This document shows, piece after piece, positions 9,063 through 18,662 of a stretch of 64,000 nucleotides of DNA (the first letter of the stretch is position 1; each line of letters begins with the position of its first letter). Both the position numbers and the translations under genes were made by a program. Source of the stretch: an uncultured Eudoraea sp. (GTDB lineage Bacteria > Bacteroidota > Bacteroidia > Flavobacteriales > Flavobacteriaceae); NCBI RefSeq assembly GCF_947258925.1, contig NZ_CAMYKG010000012.1, forward strand, positions 1-64,000, given 5' to 3'. Under the pieces are notes generated by a model. That model ran no database searches and had not been told where the DNA came from. It saw only the letters and a list, made by a program, of their open reading frames with translations.

Positions 9063-10451
9063 ATGGTAAACAATAGAACAAACAAGGATATTGATGTACT
9101 GATTGTTGGTGCAGGTATCGCCGGTGCTTCGTTGGCCGCTAATTTGGCCAAAACGGGAAAGAACATTGTTGTAGTTGAAAGAGATTTGAGCGAAAGAGAT
9201 GTTATCATCGGTGAATTGTTACAGCCAGGTGGGGTACAGAAGCTAGAAGAGATGGGTTTTTCATCATTTATAAACGATATTGATGCACAGCCTGTTTATG
9301 GCTATGATATTATTTATGAAGAACGTGATTATGTTATACCCTATCCAAATAAGAATGGCGAACCTTGCGGATATGGATTTAGAAATGGGGCTTTTTTACA
9401 GAATATACGGAAGCACATATTGGCACAGCCCAATATAAGAGTTATTGAAGGGACGGTTACCGAGCTAATTGAAGCAAATGAAGCCATTACTGGTGTAAGA
9501 TATAAACTCAAAGGGGCTACTGATGAAGAATCTCTTTATGCGCATCTTACTATTGTTACTGATGGCCCTTTATCCATCTTTCGTGAGAAATTATCTAAAC
9601 CGGTTAAACAAGTAAATGGCTTTTTTCTTGGACTTTTAATGAAAGATTGTGAGATGCCTTTTGCAAATCACGGACATCTTGTAATGGGTGATCATCCACC
9701 AATGGTTATATATCCTGTTACTTCTACATCCTGGAGGGTTCTTATAGATTTTAAAGGAGAAAAACCTCCAAGGTTGGGTAAGGATATCAGACAATCACTA
9801 TTGGAAAAGTTTGAAAATGCCATACCTCAAAGCGCAAGGCCTGCTTTTGTAGCTGCCGTTGAAAAAGGAAAATTCAAAACGTTCCCGAACCATAGACTAC
9901 CTGCAAGCCCGGTAAATAAGGCCGGTGCAGTACTTCTGGGGGATGCACTAAATATGAGACACCCTTTGACTGGGGGAGGAATGACCGCAGCTTTCAACGA
10001 TGTTTTAAGGCTGAGTAATAATCTCGAAAAGGTCAAGGATTTTAGTAATAAAAGGCAGCTTACTAAAGCCATCAAAAACTTCTACGAGAAACGTCATCTT
10101 GGAACACAAACAACAAATATTTTGGCTGATGGCCTTTATGGGGTAGTTTATAATGCCGATTTAAGAAATGCTTTCTTTGAATATGTGAGCAGAGGGGATA
10201 AGTATGCCGAGGAAACCTGCTCTATTCTTGCGGGACTTAACAAAGACAAGAAATTATTACTGAATCACTTTATTGGGATGGCCAGATATGGGACCCAATT
10301 AAAGATAAGTTCAGAAAAGAAAAGTGTTGTTGTAACTGAATCTATTACTATGGTAAAAGATGCAGTTGGTATTATTACCCCACTACTTCTTTCCGAAAAA
10401 CCGGATCCGGGAAATAAATTAATGCTGGAGGCATTGAACCGGATAGTGTAA
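9063..10451 (+). CDS. smo: squalene monooxygenase (squalene epoxidase)
   Basis: VLIVGAGIAGASLAANLAKTGKNIVVVERDL, IIGELLQPGGVQKLEEMG, GDALNMRHPLTGGGMTAAFNDV: signatures of the ERG1/SQLE family. Confidence 0.94.
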   Translation: MVNNRTNKDIDVLIVGAGIAGASLAANLAKTGKNIVVVERDLSERDVIIGELLQPGGVQKLEEMGFSSFINDIDAQPVYGYDIIYEERDYVIPYPNKNGEPCGYGFRNGAFLQNIRKHILAQPNIRVIEGTVTELIEANEAITGVRYKLKGATDEESLYAHLTIVTDGPLSIFREKLSKPVKQVNGFFLGLLMKDCEMPFANHGHLVMGDHPPMVIYPVTSTSWRVLIDFKGEKPPRLGKDIRQSLLEKFENAIPQSARPAFVAAVEKGKFKTFPNHRLPASPVNKAGAVLLGDALNMRHPLTGGGMTAAFNDVLRLSNNLEKVKDFSNKRQLTKAIKNFYEKRHLGTQTTNILADGLYGVVYNADLRNAFFEYVSRGDKYAEETCSILAGLNKDKKLLLNHFIGMARYGTQLKISSEKKSVVVTESITMVKDAVGIITPLLLSEKPDPGNKLMLEALNRIV

Positions 10452-10584
10452 AAAAGGCTATTCTGAAATTATTAAGGCGAGTAAACATCTATTTCGGTTC
10501 TTACTTGTAGTAATAATATGAGTGACTCAGATGTTTGCTTATACTAGTAATTTATTAATTACAGTGTAGTCTTTAAAATAGCTT

Positions 10585-11478
10585 ATGAAATCCTTATATA
10601 GTTTTATAATTATAGTCTTCAGAACTTTGATAAAATGGAGAAAGTATAAACCTCTGAGTAAATATCCTTTTGGACATTTTTATACCCCGATTGTGTCAAA
10701 GGCAGAAATTATTGAATTTGAAAACCAAATTTGGGAAGAAGCTAATCAGCATAATATCTCAGGGATAAATTTGAATCTTGACCAACAATTATTTTTATTA
10801 GAGGAATTTGTCCAATATTATCCTGAAATGCCCTTTGGAGCAGAAAAAACAGGTAGTCAAAGATATTGTTTCAATAACGGAGCCTATTCGTATACAGATG
10901 GGATAGTCCTTTATTCATTTATACGGCATTTTAAACCTAAAAGAATTATTGAAATTGGTTCAGGACATTCATCGGCTGTAATGTTAGATACCAGGGAGAC
11001 ATTTGTAAATGATATTAAACTCACATTTATTGAGCCTTATCCAAAATATCTTAATAGAATTATTAAAGATAATGACAGACTTAATTGTGAAGTCCTGGAA
11101 AAAAAAGTTCAGAATGTTCAATTGAATAAGTTTCAGGAACTGGAACATGATGATTTTCTATTTATTGATAGCAGCCATGTATCAAAAACAGGAAGTGATG
11201 TAAATTACGAGATATTTAAAATATTACCTGCTTTAAATCCGGGTGTAATTATTCATTTTCATGATATCTTCTACCCTTTTGAATACCCTAAAAGCTGGGT
11301 GTCTGAAGGACGGAACTGGAATGAAAACTATTTGCTTAGAGCATTTTTAAGTTATAATGATCAATTTGAAATAATACTCTTTTCACACTATATGCATCAA
11401 CATCATAAAGATGCATTCAAGCAGATGCCGCTTACCTATAAAAATACCGGAGGTAATCTATGGATTAGGAAGAAGTAA
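10585..11478 (+). CDS. class I SAM-dependent methyltransferase (Methyltransf_24-like)
   Basis: PKRIIEIGSGHSSAVML, LTFIEPYPKYL, DFLFIDSSHVSKTGSDV, VIIHFHDIFYP. Confidence 0.75.
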   Translation: MKSLYSFIIIVFRTLIKWRKYKPLSKYPFGHFYTPIVSKAEIIEFENQIWEEANQHNISGINLNLDQQLFLLEEFVQYYPEMPFGAEKTGSQRYCFNNGAYSYTDGIVLYSFIRHFKPKRIIEIGSGHSSAVMLDTRETFVNDIKLTFIEPYPKYLNRIIKDNDRLNCEVLEKKVQNVQLNKFQELEHDDFLFIDSSHVSKTGSDVNYEIFKILPALNPGVIIHFHDIFYPFEYPKSWVSEGRNWNENYLLRAFLSYNDQFEIILFSHYMHQHHKDAFKQMPLTYKNTGGNLWIRKK

Positions 11479-11553
11479 CGCTTTAATCCTAATGCTTATT
11501 GGTATCAATTAATTCATGGTGCAGTTCATTGTGCTATTAGTCAGCGCTAAATT

Positions 11554-12234
11554 TTAGGACTCCGGATTGGGAAGATTAACCCCTTTCAAAAGTATTGTGA
11601 CTCCCATCAAAGCCAACCAAATAACTTTTACATGAAAAATTGGTTTGTAAATTTCAAAATTATCGGGTATTCCCATGATAATTGCCATAGCTGCCAGACC
11701 CAAAACCACAGTAAACCATCCCAACAACGGATTGAAAATTTTCCACTTCACAAAGCCAAAGCCCAGTAATACCAGACCAACGCCCGAAAAGATTCGTCCA
11801 AACCTTACAAAACAGGTAACATATTGGTTGGTATAAAGGATATTATCCATGAATTGTTGAATTTCCGCAGCTGACTTACCCATGGTTTGTCCAACACCCC
11901 AGGCCCCGAAGTTATAGTAAAATGCCGAAGCAATAGCAAGGGTCATAGTGCCAATAACTACCATTCCAGCACCTGGCACGAGCATAACCCTGTAGGGCGC
12001 TTTCGCTGTTATTGAAGCAAGGGAAAATATGGCTATTGCCATGGTAACCCAGCCAAAAATATGAAACCGGAACATCCATATCCAATACCACAGATCTTCG
12101 CCAATGGCAGTAAAATCTGAAGCGACTATATATTCTCCTATATGATGAGGTGAAAGTGCCCATCCACCCCATAATAATATGGCTGCAAAAATAAATACCC
12201 AACCCGTAAATTTGGTTTCAAAATCTTTTTTCAT
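11554..12234 (-). CDS. multi-pass membrane protein of unknown function
   Basis: About six hydrophobic segments; no recognised motif. Confidence 0.6.
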   Translation of the reverse strand: MKKDFETKFTGWVFIFAAILLWGGWALSPHHIGEYIVASDFTAIGEDLWYWIWMFRFHIFGWVTMAIAIFSLASITAKAPYRVMLVPGAGMVVIGTMTLAIASAFYYNFGAWGVGQTMGKSAAEIQQFMDNILYTNQYVTCFVRFGRIFSGVGLVLLGFGFVKWKIFNPLLGWFTVVLGLAAMAIIMGIPDNFEIYKPIFHVKVIWLALMGVTILLKGVNLPNPES

Positions 12235-12338
12235 AATCCAAAATTTCTAAAATTAATAATACATAAAATTACTTAAAACCTAAAATTTTAAGCGCTTAAT
12301 TTATGAATTTATTTAATCGTTAAGCGCTCTGTTCTTTG

Positions 12339-13304
12339 CTATAGTTCGAAACTATTTTTAAATCGGGCAATATGGTACCCTTTTGATATCACCAATTTAG
12401 ACTCTTTACTTTCAGGATTGAGCATTGGATTTGTATGGTTCATATGAATAAACCAAACTTTATTTTTTTCCTGAACCATCAGACTATCAAAAAGTTCCAT
12501 ACTCTCTAATACCGTCGGGTGTGGAATTTCAGAAATATCCCTATTGTCAATTTCAGCTTCACTGAAAAATCCGGCATCGAGAAAGGCATAGTCAACTTTT
12601 TTTATCTCATCCACTATACTGGACTCCCATTTATACCATTTATCAATATCAGGAATAAAGAGAGCCGTTTTCTCCGGACCTATTATCTTATATCCCACAG
12701 TTTCTGAATATTCATCCCTATGAGGTACAAGAAAAGGGATGACCTTTAAGTTTGAAGTTAATGCAATCTCTTTTTTATTTTCCAGCGTTTTCAGATTAAT
12801 ATTTTTATTCCCGACAAGCTGACTCCAGGGACCGTTGTTCCTTAAGTAGGAATCCATTTCTGGCATGGCATGTACAGCAATATTTGTAGCTCCCATCGCC
12901 TCGGTTCCAAAATACATCAGGCCGGTATAATGGCCAATATGTGCATGGGTCAGGAAGATGCCATCAACGGTCTCACTTGTGTTGTCTGGCAGGTAATCCT
13001 TCAATACCTTTAATTGTTCAGGCATATCAGGGGTAGCATCGAACAGGTACTTCCTGTTATTTTTCGGATCAACAACTCCCAGAGACACAACTTTTCTGTT
13101 CTTATCAGGATTTTGGAATAGCCTGCGACAGCATTCTTTTTTACAGGCAATATGAGGGGAACCCGCGTCCTGGACATTGCCAAGTACTATCAATGAAGTT
13201 TGAGTTTTATTAAATTGTTCCAATTCGCCGGTATTTGTTTTTTTATCCGGGGCGGGATTGCAGGCGAAGGTGAAGACCAATAAGAAGAGTATCACATTTT
13301 TCAT
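12339..13304 (-). CDS. PqqB-like metallo-beta-lactamase-fold hydrolase (lipoprotein signal)
   Basis: FLTHAHIGHYTGLMYFG; lipobox TFACNPAP; LGNVQDAGSPHIACKKECC. Confidence 0.75.
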   Translation of the reverse strand: MKNVILFLLVFTFACNPAPDKKTNTGELEQFNKTQTSLIVLGNVQDAGSPHIACKKECCRRLFQNPDKNRKVVSLGVVDPKNNRKYLFDATPDMPEQLKVLKDYLPDNTSETVDGIFLTHAHIGHYTGLMYFGTEAMGATNIAVHAMPEMDSYLRNNGPWSQLVGNKNINLKTLENKKEIALTSNLKVIPFLVPHRDEYSETVGYKIIGPEKTALFIPDIDKWYKWESSIVDEIKKVDYAFLDAGFFSEAEIDNRDISEIPHPTVLESMELFDSLMVQEKNKVWFIHMNHTNPMLNPESKESKLVISKGYHIARFKNSFEL

Positions 13305-14107
13305 TTCGTCCTATTTTGGGCCCACTCTGTCCAGGAACCGTCATAAACGGATTTTTTATTATCAACTACCAGTTCACTTGCAAGTAAGATAATACAGGCG
13401 GTGATTCCCGAGCCACAACTGAAAACCAATGACTTTTCTTCGATATTCAAAGTATTAAATAGCTCTACAAGATCTTCCTTGGGTTTAAATTTTCCATTTT
13501 TCAGGACAGCAGTATAAGGCAAATTAATTGAGCCGGGGATATGGCCACTTGGAAGTCCTTCTCTTGGTTCCGGAGCTATTCCTTCAAATCTGCCCGCCGA
13601 ACGTGCATCAATTAAGACGGACTCTTGAAGTGAAATATTGGACGATATAAAATTATAGTCTTTCAACATTTCAGGATTAAATTTTGATTGAAAATCACCC
13701 GGTAGAACGTTATTTCCCTTTTCACTTACAGACGTATAACCAAGTCGTATCCATTCTGGCAAGCCACCATTAAGTACGGCGACATTTTGGTGCCCCATGG
13801 TTTTAAACATCCACCATACCCTGGGACTTAAATAGATCCCCAGGTTGTCATAAACTACAATTTTGCTGGACCTGTTAATCCCCAATTTTCTACAGTTTTT
13901 TTCAAATTGCTCTGCACTTGGGAAAGTGTTAGGAAGCTCATTGGATGTATCCCTGAACTCATTATTCAGATCAAAATGCCTGGCGCCCTTTATCCGGGTA
14001 TTATTAAAATCACCGCTAGCTGTTTTTTGACTTGCATCCAAAATAATTAAATCAGGATCATTCAAATGATTAAATAACCAGGTAGCAGAAACAATTGGTT
14101 CAATCAT
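13301..14107 (-). CDS. sulfurtransferase (thiosulfate/3-mercaptopyruvate type, tandem rhodanese)
   Basis: LINDARSAGRFEG-type rhodanese motif, active-site VFSCGSGITACIILLA; 4-bp overlap with the downstream MBL gene. Confidence 0.87.
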   Translation of the reverse strand: MIEPIVSATWLFNHLNDPDLIILDASQKTASGDFNNTRIKGARHFDLNNEFRDTSNELPNTFPSAEQFEKNCRKLGINRSSKIVVYDNLGIYLSPRVWWMFKTMGHQNVAVLNGGLPEWIRLGYTSVSEKGNNVLPGDFQSKFNPEMLKDYNFISSNISLQESVLIDARSAGRFEGIAPEPREGLPSGHIPGSINLPYTAVLKNGKFKPKEDLVELFNTLNIEEKSLVFSCGSGITACIILLASELVVDNKKSVYDGSWTEWAQNRTK

Positions 14108-14167
14108 GAATTCAAGTTTTTATATGCCATTTTGCTGATGCCTGACCATAGGTTTTTGTTGTTATTC

Positions 14168-15952
14168 CTATTTATAGGCTGGAATAAATTTTTCCAAAAC
14201 CGCTTTCTTAATTAAACGGGGTGGTAATAATCCCTGGCCTAGTACAAAATCATGAAAAGCTAGCTGATTAAATTTTTCCCCAAGAACCAATTCAGTTTCT
14301 GCTCTGAGTTCCATCAATCTTAGATATCCATTGAAATAGGAAGTAGCCTGACCAGGAGCCCTGAACCGATATCGTTCCAGTTCAGATCTTACCAGAGCTT
14401 CGGAAAGCCCTATCTCGTGACTTAAAATGAACCTTGCTTCCCCGGTTGTAATGGTGCCCAAATTCAAACCAGGATCCAAAAAAGCTCGGCCAGACCGCAC
14501 CAATCTGCTCCAAAGCGTCATAAATTGTCCTTCAAGGGGTAGATAGGGTTGTATTATTTCTTCTGCATATAAGGCCCAACCTTCGATATTTACACTATTT
14601 GCAGCAAAAATTACCCGAGCCTGAGAAACACCTCTTTCTACCATTGCTGTGAACTGTAATTCGTGGCCGGGACGACCTTCATGCGCTGTCAGGGGCCAGG
14701 AAGCGGCCAAATGCGTAAAATCATCAATTTGCAGCGAAGTTCCATCAGAGCCTCCGGTAGCTTTTAATGGTAATACAAACTCGCCATATTCACCGGTATT
14801 CCCTATAAGACGGGGCGGACTCATAAAGGGGGCAGGAGCAGCAGCACTTTCGGCAGGAGAAGCCAACCGAATTACCATTTCCCGATCAGGTAAAGTCAAT
14901 ATTTGACGATCCTTTATTATATCCTCAATCTCTTTGATCTGTTGCCTGTATACCGTTAATATGTTTGCACTGTCTAGTTGATCTTTTTTCAAAGAGCGAA
15001 GAACATCCCTGTAATCATTTGAAGGATACTTGTTTTTATCAGCGATAATCTTACCCAGGACCTGCAATTGGGTCTGCAATTCTTTAAAGGCAACCATGGC
15101 TCGCTGTTGCAATTCCCCTATAGGCATATCAACCCCATATTCCTTTAGGTTGAAGGAATAGATGTCTAATGGAAGTTTAAAGTCTGTTCGTGTGTTCGGT
15201 AAAACTTTCTCCCTGATATAAGCGTGATAACTCTGCAATTGCGCGACTAATTTTTTATAATCTTTCTGAAATCCTTTGATCCCGTATTTTATAAAAAGTT
15301 CTTCTATTTCCTCAATGTACTCATTGCTGGTTTTTAAATCGCGTTCAACCTCTTCTCGGAAGGGGGCAATCCTATCTTTATTTTCTTTCCACTCCCTCTC
15401 CATTTCTTCCCGTGCCAGCGTTGTCAAAGGCTCATAGCCTTTTTCGCTTCCTACATATTTTTTTAAACGCGCCAAAGCGGCCTGTCTGCGCTCTTCCGGG
15501 ATACGGTCTTCCAATAAACCGCGAATACCCCTGTAAACGATGCTAGCCGTATTGTAATAGGGCAGGAGATAGGTATCTTCCAGATTTATTTCTGCTATCT
15601 CGTTCTCGGTACTTTCTATTAAGATGAGCAAATCTTGTTTAACAAGTTCTTCCTTTACCTGAGGCAGTTCAGCCTTCAGGTATTCATTAACCGTATTCAA
15701 ATCATTGAGAGCCCTTTCATTAAAGCCTTCGGATAAATCGGAGATTTGATCGTCCAATCCATCTATCCCTAGTCTTGCAGCAGATTCCGGACTATGTTTT
15801 GCAATTACATCAAGAAGTCTTGCGGTATATTGATTACTTTGTGTTATCCATTCAGGAGTTTCCTGGGTAAAGCTGTTTTGCAGATTGAGGATACAAAAAA
15901 GAAAGACCAGGCCTAAAACTTTGAAATAATGGTTTTGAGTGCAGTTTGTCAT
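14168..15952 (-). CDS. DUF885 family exported protein (putative peptidase)
   Basis: LAASWPLTAHEGRPGHELQF, FILSHEIGLSEALVRSELERYRF.PGQATSYFNG. Confidence 0.88.
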   Translation of the reverse strand: MTNCTQNHYFKVLGLVFLFCILNLQNSFTQETPEWITQSNQYTARLLDVIAKHSPESAARLGIDGLDDQISDLSEGFNERALNDLNTVNEYLKAELPQVKEELVKQDLLILIESTENEIAEINLEDTYLLPYYNTASIVYRGIRGLLEDRIPEERRQAALARLKKYVGSEKGYEPLTTLAREEMEREWKENKDRIAPFREEVERDLKTSNEYIEEIEELFIKYGIKGFQKDYKKLVAQLQSYHAYIREKVLPNTRTDFKLPLDIYSFNLKEYGVDMPIGELQQRAMVAFKELQTQLQVLGKIIADKNKYPSNDYRDVLRSLKKDQLDSANILTVYRQQIKEIEDIIKDRQILTLPDREMVIRLASPAESAAAPAPFMSPPRLIGNTGEYGEFVLPLKATGGSDGTSLQIDDFTHLAASWPLTAHEGRPGHELQFTAMVERGVSQARVIFAANSVNIEGWALYAEEIIQPYLPLEGQFMTLWSRLVRSGRAFLDPGLNLGTITTGEARFILSHEIGLSEALVRSELERYRFRAPGQATSYFNGYLRLMELRAETELVLGEKFNQLAFHDFVLGQGLLPPRLIKKAVLEKFIPAYK

Positions 15953-15964
15953 ATGAATCTTGCT

Positions 15965-16360
15965 TTAGGGGGTAAGGTTTTTAATGACCTTAATAAGCTT
16001 TTCCTGTACTTCCTCAGCCAGACTTCCGAGGGTATTATTTTTAACAGTGCTCATGGAAGCAATTGGGTCTACCGCAGCTACTTCAACATCACCATTTTCA
16101 TGCTCTTCAACTATTACATTGCAAGGCAGGAAAACACCAATTTTATCTTCGCTTAGAAGCGCCTTGTGGGCAAAATGAGGATTACAGGCCCCTAAAATCT
16201 TGTATTTCTTGAAATCAACATCTATTTTGTTTTTTAATGTTTCTTTCACATCGATTTCGGTGAGTACTCCAAATCCTTCTTTTTTTAGTTCTGCCGTAAC
16301 CAGTTCGATGGCTTCTTCAAAGCTTGTTCCTTTTAATAAGGCATTAAAATAATAACTCAT
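15965..16360 (-). CDS. DUF302 domain protein
   Basis: TAELKKEGFGVLTEIDVKETLKNKI...YKILGACNPHFAHKAL..IGVFLPCNVIVEE. Confidence 0.88.
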   Translation of the reverse strand: MSYYFNALLKGTSFEEAIELVTAELKKEGFGVLTEIDVKETLKNKIDVDFKKYKILGACNPHFAHKALLSEDKIGVFLPCNVIVEEHENGDVEVAAVDPIASMSTVKNNTLGSLAEEVQEKLIKVIKNLTP

Positions 16361-16569
16361 GGTTTAAATAGGTTTAACTCGTAAGTAATTACAAAGTTGA
16401 TTTTATTATTAATTATCTTCAAAATGTATTAGGGTAGAAATATACTTAATTAATACGAATAAAGGAATGAGATAACCCCCCACGAAAGTTTAAACGGTTT
16501 TGATTCCCTTATTGCCATCAAAATTATGCTATTCAATAGGTTTAGTGGTCACTGATTACGCCTTGCTGC

Positions 16570-18609
16570 TTATTCTTCAGGGACTTCAATATTCTCATCC
16601 CAAATGTATTTCCCGAACCATTTCCAATTGTGCCATGTAGCGGCAAGCCTCTCTTTTGGTTTATTTATTCCATGTCCAAAACCTTTATATATAATTAATT
16701 CTGTTTCAATCCCTTTATCCTGGAGGCCCTGAAACAATTCATATGCATTTGCTACCGGAACTCTTTTATCAAATTCACCATGCTGGATCAATGTTGGCGT
16801 GGCGGCCTTATTGATATTAGTCATTGGGGATGTTTTCTCATAGACTTCTTTGTCACTCCAGGGGGTTCCTTTTAAATATTGCCTGGTAAAGGGATGTATG
16901 TCGGTATTTACGTAATAGGTCATCCAGTTTGAAATTCCTGCACCTACCGATATAGCTTTAAATTTAGTTGAGTTTGTGGTTAAAAAAGCAGAAATGTAGC
17001 CGCCCTGGCTCCAGCCCATGGCACCTACTTTATTACTGTCAATGATTCCTTTGTCTTCCAGTGCTGAAACTCCGGATAATACGTCCCATGCGTCTCCAAC
17101 CCCTAAATTCTTGACATTTAATGAGCGGAAGCTTTCGCCGTAACCCGCAGAACCCCTGTAATTAGGTCGTAAAATAAGCGCTCCTTTATTAAGCCATTGC
17201 ACCATGGGATAAACATACGATGGGATAGGGCCTGGGGTAGAAATACCTGTGGGGCCTCCATGAATGATAACAAGGAGCGGATATTTTTTGGTGGAATCAT
17301 AATTTTGCGGTTTGTGTAAAATACCTTCTATAGTAGAGCCATCCTCACTTTTCCAGGATATGACCTCACTATTGGCTACTAACCAATTATTGATTTGAGC
17401 AGTTGATCGGGTAATTTGTCTTGAATCTCTTTGTGGGTAATCACTTTTGTAGATTTCTGTAAGGTCATTATCATTAGAGGCTGCGTACGCCATTTTTTTA
17501 CCATCTTTAGAAAAAGAGTAATTCCAGATCCTCTCAGCGCTGAGTGCTAATTTTTTTACCTTTCCATTTTCAGGGTTTATTTTAATGACCGGGCGAAGTG
17601 TTTTTTGCCAGGCAATTCCAAATATTCCATTTACAGTCCACTTTAAACGATAGATATTTTCATCAAAATCTGCTGCCAACTGATTGTTTTCAGTACCATC
17701 CGAATTAATTCTGAATAGTTTACCATTTGTATAATAGTTGGAAGTACTGTCGTTGAGGTTGGTTTGATACAGAATTGAATTTCCATCCGGGGACCAGTCT
17801 ACAAGGCCATCATAACTTGGGTTATTGACAAGGATTTTATGAGATTTGGAATCCATATCATAAATAGAAATATCAGCCTTAAAAAAACTGTTTATTAAAG
17901 GGTCCGGCTGATGTTCAATGGCTATTTTTTTTCCATCAGGCGACCATTTAAAACTATTAACGGAAAATGCGACACTATCGAGTAATAATTTAGCTTCAAG
18001 ATTTTTGGTGTAAATAGAATCTTTTAACTGATCAGGCAAGGGCATTTGACTTAATTGACTCGGTTTAAAATCTGCTACCCATATTTGACTCAATTTAAAC
18101 TCCTCATCTTCCACTGCAAAGCCACCAAATTTTTCTTTACGTTTTTTATCTTCTTCGGATTTGTCTTCTGCCTGAAGAAATGCAATCTTACTTCCTTCTG
18201 GAGACCATTCAAAATTATTAATATCATTTTCTGTATGGGTTACCTGAAATGCCTCTCCACCAACCACACTAATAACCTGTATTTGTGTTTTTTCACCGCG
18301 TTTGGATAGAAAAGCGATCCATTTACCGTCCGGAGACCATTTTGGACTGCTACTACTGCCGTTGAGGTTATTGGTTAGCTGAAATGGTGTCTGGGAATCC
18401 CTGGAAAGCCATAATTCCCTGTCATATTTGTTTTCCTTCCAATCTGTGGCTCGGGATTCAAATACAATATGGTTTCCATCGGGCGAAATCACGGCATTAA
18501 AAACAGATCTTAAAGAAATGACATCCTCAAAAGAAGGGGATATAGGATTCTGGGCATTTAAAAAACCTAGAAAGGAGAGGGCTAGGGTAATCAGAAAGGT
18601 GTTTTTCAT
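16570..18609 (-). CDS. S9 family peptidase (prolyl oligopeptidase type)
   Basis: GWSQGGYISAF nucleophile elbow, HGEFDKRVPVANA, GFGHG; WD40-like PD40 repeats. Confidence 0.92.
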   Translation of the reverse strand: MKNTFLITLALSFLGFLNAQNPISPSFEDVISLRSVFNAVISPDGNHIVFESRATDWKENKYDRELWLSRDSQTPFQLTNNLNGSSSSPKWSPDGKWIAFLSKRGEKTQIQVISVVGGEAFQVTHTENDINNFEWSPEGSKIAFLQAEDKSEEDKKRKEKFGGFAVEDEEFKLSQIWVADFKPSQLSQMPLPDQLKDSIYTKNLEAKLLLDSVAFSVNSFKWSPDGKKIAIEHQPDPLINSFFKADISIYDMDSKSHKILVNNPSYDGLVDWSPDGNSILYQTNLNDSTSNYYTNGKLFRINSDGTENNQLAADFDENIYRLKWTVNGIFGIAWQKTLRPVIKINPENGKVKKLALSAERIWNYSFSKDGKKMAYAASNDNDLTEIYKSDYPQRDSRQITRSTAQINNWLVANSEVISWKSEDGSTIEGILHKPQNYDSTKKYPLLVIIHGGPTGISTPGPIPSYVYPMVQWLNKGALILRPNYRGSAGYGESFRSLNVKNLGVGDAWDVLSGVSALEDKGIIDSNKVGAMGWSQGGYISAFLTTNSTKFKAISVGAGISNWMTYYVNTDIHPFTRQYLKGTPWSDKEVYEKTSPMTNINKAATPTLIQHGEFDKRVPVANAYELFQGLQDKGIETELIIYKGFGHGINKPKERLAATWHNWKWFGKYIWDENIEVPEE

Positions 18610-18662
18610 AATTTATATCAAGGTGATTTTACTAGTTTTATGGTTCGCGCAAAAGCAAACCA

